Positions 54,841-64,000 of a DNA stretch of 64,000 bases are shown here, in pieces. The notes beneath the pieces were generated by a model that was not told the origin of the DNA, ran no database searches, and saw only the letters and a list, made by a program, of their open reading frames with translations. Source of the stretch: Chaenocephalus aceratus (taxonomy: Eukaryota; Chordata; Actinopteri; Perciformes; Channichthyidae). Location of the stretch: assembly GCA_023974075.1 (NCBI GenBank), contig JAMFTG010000309.1:112001-176000 (forward strand). Direction: 5' to 3'. A program made the position numbers and the translations under genes. How positions within the stretch are numbered: the first letter of the stretch is position 1; the number at the start of each line of letters is the position of its first letter.

Positions 54841-55184
54841 CAGGGGTCTGCAACCTTTTTGACCAAAAGAGCCATTTTGCTCCTTTTTCCAAAACTTATT
54901 TTTGTCTGGAGCCGCAAAACATATTTCATAATTTTGTATTGTTATATCAGACAAAAACTACAGTTTTTTTGCATTTATTAGGCTATTTATTACATGATAT
55001 AAAACTATTAACCTCTAATAAGAAACAAAGAACTCTTATAAGGAGAATTAAAAATACACAGGCCTACTTTAAAATAAATTAAACACAGCACTTGGGGAGT
55101 CCTCTGCACATTTGAAGGAAAAAAAAAAATTATTAAAATGGGCCCACTTTGAAATAAATAAAACATATAGCTGCACCCTAAAAA
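54841..55184 (+). mobile_element. hAT-type MITE/fragment (CAGGGGTCTGCAACC end)
   Basis: CAGGGGTCTGCAACCTTTTT then GACCAAAAGAGCCATTTTGC is the well-known left end of a hAT family found across vertebrates. Right end not identified. Confidence 0.55.
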
Positions 55185-55560
55185 GAGTTAAAGGTAGGAA
55201 TGGAGAAACCAGCTCGAGTGTGCTAGAATTTGAAAGTACACAACCTGAAAAAATATGCCTCTTCCTTCAGACTTTCTTACAGAGTCCCTCCTCCAACACA
55301 CACGAACGCGCACATGACCAATGAGGGCACGAGATAAGTTTGTGCCCCGATGGAAGGCTGACAGGCAGGTAGGCCAGTTATTTTAGCCGGGCCGAGGCAG
55401 ATGATTGGTCGTGCTTTTTACAGCACCATGGCTTCCAGAGATTAAATATTTGTATGTATTTATTGTCAAAGCATTTAATATACTCATTGCTATCGGGACG
55501 TTAAGAGCATTCCATGGAATATAACAACAAGTGTTTTGGTTTAGGGCCTACTTTCTCAAG
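55185..55560 (+). repeat. MITE related to 13065-13384 and 8110-8215
   Basis: AGCTCGAGTGTGCTAGAATT, CACACACGAACGCGCACATG, TGCCCCGATGGAAGGCTGAC, then ATTGCTATCGGGACGTTAAG and TTCCATGGAATATAACAAC. It unites sequence seen separately in the two other arms, so it shows how the full repeat is built. Confidence 0.55.
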
Positions 55561-56626
55561 GCTGTAATCTCAGAGGTAATAACCTAGAGATTCTAATCAG
55601 TAAATGCAATTATGAAATAGTTTTGGCAAACGTTAGCCTAACTTGGTCAAGAGCTTACGGCTTAAGGACAATTTAATTGGCTTATGTCTAATGTCTGATA
55701 ATAATAATTTCATCTCCCTATTTGTATGAACTTGTGAATGACAATTGTTTTTACAGCGATATGATTGGAACAGTAGCAAATAAGTGCCATCATGTTTTGA
55801 ATTTTAAAAGGCATTGAACACATTATATCCTAATTTATTGCAATATTTTGTTTCGAAAACTATGCATCTGAATTAATTGTTTGTGACATTACCACTTTGA
55901 AATTACTAAATGTTTTTTTTCAATGTAAGAAAATGTGGATCCAAAAATGCAAGCTTTATAAATTAAAAAAAGCTATATTCAGGTTGCTCAAATTCGATCA
56001 CTGATATTCGGATCCAAAATATTCGGTATAAAAAAATTCCAACAGTGAAATTCAGATTCAAAGATTCAAGTAAAAAAAATTCAGATAGCAATATCCGGGA
56101 CACCGAGGATAGGATAAGCAATCGAGGAGGAATGCAATTGAACCAACTGCAGACAAAAACATGGTGGCGCAACCCGGGCATACCGGTTGGTAGAAATACT
56201 AAGCGCTATTGTTATATGATATATAGCCTACACTGTTCACAGTTTCCACCATGGCACAGGTACAAGTAACAATAAAGTGTTTATGTCATCGATTGGTTTA
56301 TTTGTATTGAATAGTTTGCCTTACTTTAATTATTATCCATCTGGAGTCACATTTTAGCATGGTAGTCAGAAAAAAAGACTTGTGAACATCTCTGCCGCTG
56401 GTGAACAGCTGTTAGAACGGGGCGTTCAGGTGTTCAGAGCAGAGCTCCCTGTCGGAGCGCAGAGTGTGATGTGCACTGACATGTTTTTCTGTCGCAATAT
56501 TATTTAATGAATCGTTGAGCGAGCTAGCTGGCATCCATTATCACTATCTGCTAACGTTAGCTTTAGCCTTCGTTTTCTAATAGTTTTTTTCATAGGCTAT
56601 AAACGGAGGTGGTATAAGTATAGATC

Positions 56627-57478
56627 TTGTACTTGAGTAAAAGTAGAAGCACTCAGATATTGTAATTGAGTAAAAGTAAAAGTACTCAGATCTTGTGCTT
56701 GAGTAAAAGCAGAAGTACTCAGATCTTGTGCTTGAGTAAAAGTAGAAGTACACAGATATTGTACTTGAGTGAAAGTAGAAGTACTCAGATATTGTACTTG
56801 AGTAAAAGTAGAAGTACTCAGATATTGTACTTGAGTAAAAGTAAAAGTACACAGATCTTGTACTTGAGTAAAAGTAGAAGTACTCAGATCTTGTGCTTGA
56901 GTAAAAGTAGAAGTACTCAGATCTTGTGCTTGAGTAAAAGTAGAAGTACACAGATCTTGTACTTGAGTGAAAGTAGAAGTACTCAGATCTTGTACTTGAG
57001 TAAAAGTAGAAGCACTCAGATATTGTAATTGAGTAAAAGTAAAAGTACTCAGATCTTGTTCTTGAGTAAAAGCAGAAGTACTCAGATCTTGTGCTTGAGT
57101 AAAAGTAGAAGTACACAGATATTGTACTTGAGTGAAAGTAGAAGTACTCAGATCTTGTACTTGAGTAAAAGTAGAAGTACACAGATATTGTACTTGAGTA
57201 AAAGTATAAGTACTCAGATCTTGTGCTTGAGTAAAAGTAGAAGTACTCAGATCTTGTGCTTGAGTAAAGTAGAAGTACACAGATATTGTACTTGAGTGAA
57301 AGTAGAAGTACTCAGATCTTGTACTTGAGTAAAAGTAGAAGTACACAGATCTTGTACTTGAGTAAAAGTAGAAGTACTCAGATCTTGTGCTTGAGTAAAA
57401 GTAGAAGTACACAGATCTTGTACTTGAGTGAAAGTAGAAGTACTCAGATCTTGTACTTGAGTAAAAGTAGAAGTACCA
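56627..57478. repeat. 33-bp minisatellite, copy B (~26 units)
   Basis: Same unit as copy A, about two units longer, with a block of units (~56880-57030) arranged differently and one single-base loss (GAGTAAAGTAG near 57266) that breaks one of the open frames. Confidence 0.9.
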
Positions 57479-57808
57479 GAGTGTAGGAATACTCTGTTAC
57501 AGTGAAAGTCCTGCATTCAAAATGTTCCTCAAGTGAAAGTAGAAAAGTATTCTCATCAAAATATAGTGAAAGACAGTAAAAGTAGTCGTTGTGCAGATTG
57601 GTCCATTTCAGAATAATATATATGATATGTTTTATAATGATTGATCATGAAAGTGTTCTCAAAGCTGGTGAAGGCGCAGCTAGTCTGAAGTACTTTGTAG
57701 ACTGCAGGGTAGCTGGTGGATTTACTCCAGGTGGAACTAAAGTCTGATTCAACACTTGATTAGATTTACCATCATTGATCCACATCTGTGAAGTAACTAA
57801 AGGGATTA

Positions 57809-57845
<37 letters not shown>

Positions 57846-57889
57846 TCCATTTATAAAGCACTTCATATTTGAATGCAAATCCCGAAGTG

Positions 57890-59073
57890 CTACAAGTAGT
57901 GAGCATGAACAGTATAAATAAACATTACACAACACGATAGAATTAATAAAAAAAAGCAATAAAAAAATAAATAAATAAATAAATAACAGGGTGATAAAAA
58001 GGCAAAGGCTCTTTTGAAGAGATGGGTTTTGAGGCCTTTTTTAAAAGCCTCCACGGTCTGTGGTGCTCTCATTTGGTCGGGGAGAGCGTTCACAGGCTGG
58101 GAGCAGCCGAGCAGAAGGCCCGGTCTCCCATAGTACGGAGCTTAGTCCTGGGGGGTTTGAGGAAATTGGAGTTGCTGGAACGGGTGGTCCGCAAGGAGGT
58201 ATGGGGGGTGAGGAGTTCCTTGAGGTAGGGAGGGGCAGTTCCATGGACACACTGGTGGGTGAGGACGGAGACCTTGAATTCGATCCTCAGCTCCACGGGG
58301 AGCCAGTGTAGTGCTTTAAGGATGGGGGTGATGTGATCATATTTGCGCACCCTCATCAGGATCCTAGCAGCGCTGTTCTGAATGTACTGGAGCTTTTGGA
58401 TGCTTTTGTTAGGGATCCCGATGAGGAGTGCATTGCAGTAGTCCAGCCGGGAGGAGACAAAGGCATGGACCAGCTTTTCGGCATCAGACAGAGTGAGTGT
58501 GGGGCGGAGTTTGGCGATGTTCCTGAGGTGGTAAAAGGAGTTCTTGCACAGCTGTTTAATGTGGGCCTCAAAGGTCAGATGGGCGTCCATTTTCACACCC
58601 AGGTTGGTGACTATTGAGGAGAGGGTAATGTCCTGGCCGGAGAAGGTGATGGTGGTGATGGTGGATGACCGAACCTGGTGTGGGGTGCCAACTATAATGG
58701 CTTCGGTCTTGGAGCTGTTGAGTTTCAGGAAGTTTTGCTTCATCCACGCCTGTATCTCCTCCAGGCAGGCAGTGAGTGTGGGTGAAGGCAGGGCTGCAGA
58801 GGAGGTAGGGTTGATCCTGAGGTACAGTTGGGTGTCATCAGCGTAGCAATGGAATGATACTCCATGTCGGCTGATGATAGAGCCAAGGGGGAGCATGTAG
58901 AGTGTGAAGAGGGTGGGGCCGAGAACTGATCCTTGAGGGACACCACAGGTGATGTTGTGGGTACCCGACTCTGCCTCGCCCAAGGAGACGTACTCTGTTC
59001 TCCATGTAGAGGAGGAAAGTACACCATGTACCTCTGAACTGTAGTGGAGTAGAAGTACACAGTAGCTTAACAT
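57890..59073 (-). pseudogene. L2-type LINE fragment, copy B, frameshifted
   Basis: Duplicate of 34127-35311. One base is missing in GGAGAGCGTTC(C)ACAGGC near 58091, which shifts the frame just before the final RAPQTVEAFKKGLKTHLFKR part (57890-58093). Otherwise nearly identical. Confidence 0.75.
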
Positions 59074-59988
59074 TGAAGTATCCCAACATTGTACCCAAGT
59101 ATAGTACTTGTTGAGTTGATGAACTTAGTTACTTCACACCAGTGGCTTTACAGACAGAAAGACTCAGCCTTGCAGAGGCATGAAAATACATTTTCAAAAT
59201 GCTCAACAGCCAAAATGATAAACTGACTGCTACACAATTAAAATAAATGCTTTTATATATTTCTATTAGATGTGACTCTTTGGCGTTTCTGTTATTATTA
59301 ACGGCTGCTTTAGTTGCTCTGACGGCTAACATCCTGTTATTCCTCAAGCCGATATTCCGTGGGGTCGGGGGGATCGGATTCTTGTCACCTTTTTCATACC
59401 TGATGAGTTTGCATCCCTGTTCATACTTTGCAAGTTTAACGGGCCCACTAGGTGGCAGTGTCGCATTCAGTAATCCAGAATGTAGCCTCCAGAAAACCGT
59501 AGAAAAAGCACAGGCACGGAAACTACCCTTTATGTTCCGCGAAAGTAAAAACAGAGAGATGAAGGTTGCTCCTATGCTTTTCATATTTTCTTATATCAAA
59601 TAAAGTTTATTTATAGAGCACGTTTAAAACAAGCAGAGCTGAGTACATTCCCATACATACAGTGTATCAAACAATACAGAAAACAGTTGTAACATGTACA
59701 GCCTTAGCACAATTATAAGGTGTCGAAGTTTTATGGATAATCATAGCCTAAACCGAAGAAGAGTAATCAAGTTAGTTGTTGTTATTGTCAATATAGAAAT
59801 ACACAGGGTTCGTACGGGTGCTTGAAATCCTTGAAATTTGACGGGGTGTTTTCAAGGTTGGGAAAGTGCTTGAATTTTGGGAATGGTGCTTGAAATTGAG
59901 ATAAAGTGCTTGAAAATGTAAATGCTTTACTTTTACAATAAATTGCTGTCTGACTGAATAGTTCGCTTTTTAGATTAAAAGAAAAGCA

Positions 59989-60288
59989 TTGCTTCGCTTC
60001 TCCATAAAACAGCTCCGCTCCGACCTTCCCGCGCTATGCGCGCGACCTGCAGGTGTTTGTGTTACGTGTGACCTGGGCATTCTGATGAGAGTGATAGATG
60101 ACTGTGTGCCAGGAGGTTGCCGTTTCAACGAGCGTTGGCTAGCAGAAGACAAATACAAGCCATGGCTAAGACGAGGGTCAAGCCCACGAGTAGCCTCCTC
60201 CAAAGTTTGCAAAAATAACGATGCGAGAGTCTGCGCTGACGAGCAACATGAAAGGTACGCCGTAGTAGAGCATTTTAGATTAGGCTAA
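59989..60288 (+). pseudogene. hAT transposase N-terminal zinc-finger fragment, copy B
   Basis: Identical translation to 36227-36526; same Ser in place of Cys. Part of the large duplication. Confidence 0.5.
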
Positions 60289-61093
60289 CGTAGCATGTTA
60301 CGTTTGTTTAAGCTAACGTTAGCAAGCTGAATAGCGAACTCGATTGAGGGATAATAATAATTGCAGGGGACAAACATTTCAGAGGAGCGTACCTATATTA
60401 ATATGTGCGTTACAGTCGCCATCGTGTGGTGTTCAGAGGATGAAGCTCTCACGGCATTTCATGTTCTTGTCACGAAATATAATCTATTGATTCGACACAG
60501 AGCGATTTTGAAAGCAATGTATTTCTACTGGTAGTATGTTTCGTGCCTAAACCAAATGTGACTTGATCTATCGAAATCAGTCACATTGACCCGAAGACAC
60601 ATTTTCGTTTGTATTACTGGTCTGGGGGAAGCTCGCGAGTGTGTTTGTGTATTTTTGCGTTTGTGTACCGGGGAAACACTCACAAGAAACACCGGCTGTT
60701 GTTATGCCTGCTGTGACGTTACATTAGTCCGTTCTCTGCTTGTAATTATGCCGAAGCTTCAAAGTTGTATTTGTCATCTGAATTTGCCGAAACAAGTTTA
60801 ATATTCTGAAAGCCAATACTTTGTTGATTTGAAAACAGATGAAAACAAACTGTCTTTTATATAAAATTGAAGTATTATACAAGTAAAACAACATTTTGCT
60901 TTAATCCCATGTACTTGTAGAATGAACACAGTCTTCCTTTGAAGATGTATAAGTCAGGTGTCTTGAGTAGTCAGCATTACCTAAAATCATTGTACACATT
61001 TGTAAATATTATTTTCCACTTGTTACCATTGTGAGTCTATTTTTATGCAGCTCTGCGTGATTTTGTGGCTACAATTCAGACTAATACACTACC

Positions 61094-61530
61094 AGAGGTG
61101 GAATAAGTACTCAGATATTGTAGTGAAATTATAAGTACTCATATCTTGTACTTGAGTAAAAGTAGAAGTACCAGAGTGTAATACTCTGTCACAGTAAAAG
61201 TCCTGCATTCAAAATGTTCCTCAAGTAAAAGTATTCTCATCAAAATATAGTTAAAGACAGTAAAAGTAATCGTTGTGCAGATTGGTCCATTTCAGAATAA
61301 TATATATGATATTTTTATAATGATTGATCATGAAAGTGTTCTCAAAGCTGGTGAAGGTGCAGCTAGTCTGAAGTACTTTGTAGACTGCAGGGTAGCTGGT
61401 GGATTTACTCCAGGTGGAACTAAAGTCTGATTCAACACTTGATTAGATTTCACATCATTCATCCACATCTGTGAAGTAACTAAAGGGATTAAATACATGT
61501 AGTGGAGGAAAAGTACACCATTTACCTCTG
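61094..61530 (+). mobile_element. hAT-type MITE without array, copy B
   Basis: Duplicate of 37332-37768; one base change (AAAGTAATCG). Confidence 0.6.
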
Positions 61531-63891
61531 ACTTGTGTTTACTGCCAACCTAAAAGTACCTCAAAAATAGTAATCAATAATGTATTGAAAAGGCTGATTG
61601 TTTTTGGCTGATTGTTTTGTATTGGCTCAGGGGAGGCCCAGTCTACGTACAGATCAGTAATTTTGAAATATTAAACTTAGTTTTCTTTTCTTTAATTTTT
61701 CATCCTCATGTAGAATGCCATCATGAAACACACACGTGGTTGTTTATAGCATAAAGAACATCTGATTTAATGTGAGGTAGGGAAATAATCATTTGAGTAT
61801 GTGTATATAAATATGTAATTTACAACAGCTGTAAGATGCTTGAAAAGCTGGAAAATGCACCTTGAAAATGCTTGAAAAGTGCTTGAATTTGACTTTGGAA
61901 AAGGTGTAAGAACCCTGAATACAGTTTAAATGTTTGGCGAGGCACTCTCTTCCCACTGTAACAAATGAAAACGTTTCCTCATGTTCATTGAGACTAAGCA
62001 TTGTAAAGCGTACACATATACATTTTATATTATAGGGAGGGAAACAAATGAATGAGCAAGCATTCTGCGTTAAATGTGTTCATGCTGTTTGAAATAATGA
62101 CTGTCGGCAGTGTAAACATCTTTGTTACTTCTCTTGTCAAATGGATGTGTGATCTGCAGACTGGTGGCCATTGAGAGTTTGTTTCTGTAGCTTTAAAAAC
62201 ACTTTACAGATGTTACATATTTGGCACTGGTTTTAAATCTGCAAAGGCCTCTAACTTCGATGCGATGGCAGCATGTATCAGCTGTGTCCCCGTGTCCCAT
62301 GGTAATATGGCTAATGTGTTTATTTATTATTTGTGGGGCAATTTAAATGTGTTTTTTATCTTTTTTTTCAAGATTGAAATGAAGCTCAGCGCAAGTTCTT
62401 TCAGGAAGACTGGGTGTGTATACATTCACTCCGCAGCTGCATATAATCAGCTCATCACAGGCGTTCTCTTTAACCTATCACATGTCACCTCATTCTCCAG
62501 CAGCCAATCAGTGAGCTGCAGCCAAACTATGAAATGGTTCTCCTCTCTCCTGCAGTCGGCTGTGATGTCAGGTGTTCATGCACCTTATCATATGGCATGT
62601 GTCAATAAATGTTCCAACTAAATGAAGTCTCTCCTGATTGAAACATCATGTGTTGAAATAAACAACTGCAGTTCAAAATAAAAAGTGAATTGCCTAATAT
62701 TTTTGTTGTGGAATCAATTAATTTCTTTCTTTAAAGGCAAAAACATGAAAAAGCTAAGAAAAAAACTATTGAATACAATATATTTGGAACAACTTAATTT
62801 ATAAATGGTTGTCAACTTAAAATCGTGTGTTCACAATGATGGTAATTAAGTACATACAACTTAAAATTCCTTTTAAATCATGTGGTAAAACTAGCCGGAA
62901 CAACTTAATCTTTTGAGTACTCAACTTCAAAACTTGTGTTTATGCTCCAATTATGAAGTAAGTGGTAATTAAACACACCTCTGACTGTAGAGGAAAAGCC
63001 TTCTCCCCTAACTCAAATAACTTTGTTGCTTTAAGACAATTTCATTAGAAGTTGTCTTAACTCAATAAACATCGATGCAAACTGTTGCGTTGATTTTCTT
63101 TGTTGAGCCAAGGCATTTGTTTTCAGAGTGCAGTGCTTCCACCACACAACAGTTATTCATACGCTTTCTTTGCTTTAGTTTTCTGTGAAATCATTGGGGT
63201 GAACAGAATAGAAAAGACTATGTCAATGACAATGTCAAATGTATTGATGAAGCACATTTTAAAACAGTTGACCAAAGTGCTGTACAATTTATATAGTAAA
63301 AGTAAATGCAATAAAACACACACAAATAGAATATAATACTTTAGATTGCAGTTTGTTTTAATAGATGATGTGATACCCTTTGTTTCTGTTTCTGTGGCCT
63401 CATAAACCTAGGGTCTACGCCTGCTCTTGCAATGGCACGTTATTCAGTTTTTGACATGACCCCTGTCATTCTCCAGACCACGGTTTTAAATGTCCACTCT
63501 CCTCGTGTCACAGAGTGGTCTGGGGCATCCATTCTGCTCCACTACTCCCAAACTCTATAATTAAGCTCTGGTCTCTGGAAAGCGGTCACTTTCAATACAA
63601 GTCACGGTTTACTGAAGAAATCGGAGAACCTGTGTTTTACTTGTGTGTCTTATAACTTTTTTATCCTGAGGTTCTCTTGCTAAAACCAGTTAATGTGGAG
63701 CCTCTATAGACGTGTTTAGTTTTTAGCATTGTTTATAAGTGTGGCATAGTTGAACCTAACATTTTGCATAGACTGACATATTTCCAGAACATGCACATAC
63801 GTAGGTGAATGTTGTTAGTAAATTACTTGAATGCAGAGCTGGTTCTTGTAAATATGTTATTGTGTAGCATTTTGAAAAAGAATTGCGGCGC

Positions 63892-64000
63892 TGTTGGGTT
63901 CAGAATTCCAGAAAAGACAGACAACTTCTAAGTTGAACAATTTATTGTAAAGAGAGCAAAAGATATATATCACTTGGCCAAGGACTCGTCACGTCTCCGG
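63892..64000 (-). mobile_element. Start of the same LTR in copy B (cut by window)
   Basis: TGTTGGGTTCAGAATTCC after GCGGCGC, identical to 40131 onward until the sequence ends. Confidence 0.45.

Larger units (their letters stand above)
56605..59145 (+). mobile_element. hAT-type MITE (copy B) with minisatellite and L2 insert
   Basis: Duplicate of 32908-35383, about 65 bp longer because of array differences. Same internal insertion points, so both the array and the L2 insertion predate the duplication. Confidence 0.6.
59804..61917 (+). mobile_element. hAT remnant with CAGGGTTCGTAC ends, copy B
   Basis: Duplicate of 36042-38155 with about two base changes. Same ends, same internal MITEs. Confidence 0.6.
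55660..64000 (+). repeat. Large duplication, copy B (cut by window end)
   Basis: Same order as copy A throughout: repeat leader, 33-bp array, MITE with L2 insert, hAT remnant, 38.5-kb-type ORF, and LTR start. Copy B has single-base changes such as AAAGTAATCG for AAAGTAGTCG and a 1-bp loss in the L2 frame. It may be a tandem unit of ~23.7 kb, in which case the aerolysin-like gene would recur beyond 64000. Confidence 0.9.

Overview
The window looks like a repeat-rich stretch of a teleost fish chromosome. It has spliced genes with GT-AG introns. It carries a histidine N-acetyltransferase-like gene and a fish aerolysin-like (jacalin + aerolysin) gene. Nearly everything else is a family of repeats typical of fish: hAT and piggyBac MITEs, L2- and L1-type LINEs, a Polinton/Maverick and a solo LTR. 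Real host coding sequence is sparse, and most long open frames belong to mobile elements.

Layout. 1-750: nothing recognised. 751-8109: nested insertions. A Tip100/ZMYM-type hAT starts at 751. It holds a smaller hAT (829-1795, 8-bp target duplication) and a transposase fragment that is cut by a complete 5.6-kb Polinton-like element (2526-8103). The Polinton has AG...CT ends, ~1-kb inverted repeats and a perfect 6-bp target duplication (CATATA). It carries only integrase and one small Cys/His protein, each twice in tandem, and no polymerase, protease, ATPase or capsid gene that I can see. 8110-13384: a set of MITE ends, a piggyBac-like end and a BEN-like terminal exon. 13999-15595: three exons of a NAT16/HisAT-like acetyltransferase with a piggyBac MITE in its last intron; the N-terminal exon was not found. 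17342-20541: decayed L2/CR1-type LINE (+). 22085-25430: decayed L1/Tx1-type LINE (-). 25449-30840: nearly full-length L1 (+) with intact ORF1 and a broken ORF2. 31382-31711: a THAP-domain exon (-) with a YY1/ETS/CRE-like promoter upstream.

31957-40238 is repeated in the same orientation at 55660-64000 and runs off the window end. This is a recent duplication with a period of about 23.7 kb. The copied block contains a 33-bp minisatellite grown inside a hAT MITE, an L2 fragment, a hAT remnant with a BED-like finger, and one end of a solo LTR. Between the copies lie the aerolysin-like gene (41149-42090, -) with what look like two duplicated promoters/first exons, an 18-unit 28-bp satellite, several minisatellites and LINE tails, and a CpG-rich candidate first exon at 50622.

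The strongest candidate for something undescribed is the reduced Polinton: a two-gene cassette duplicated in tandem between inverted repeats that themselves contain an inverted piece of the integrase gene. Second are the duplicated promoter of the aerolysin-like gene and the large recent duplication.
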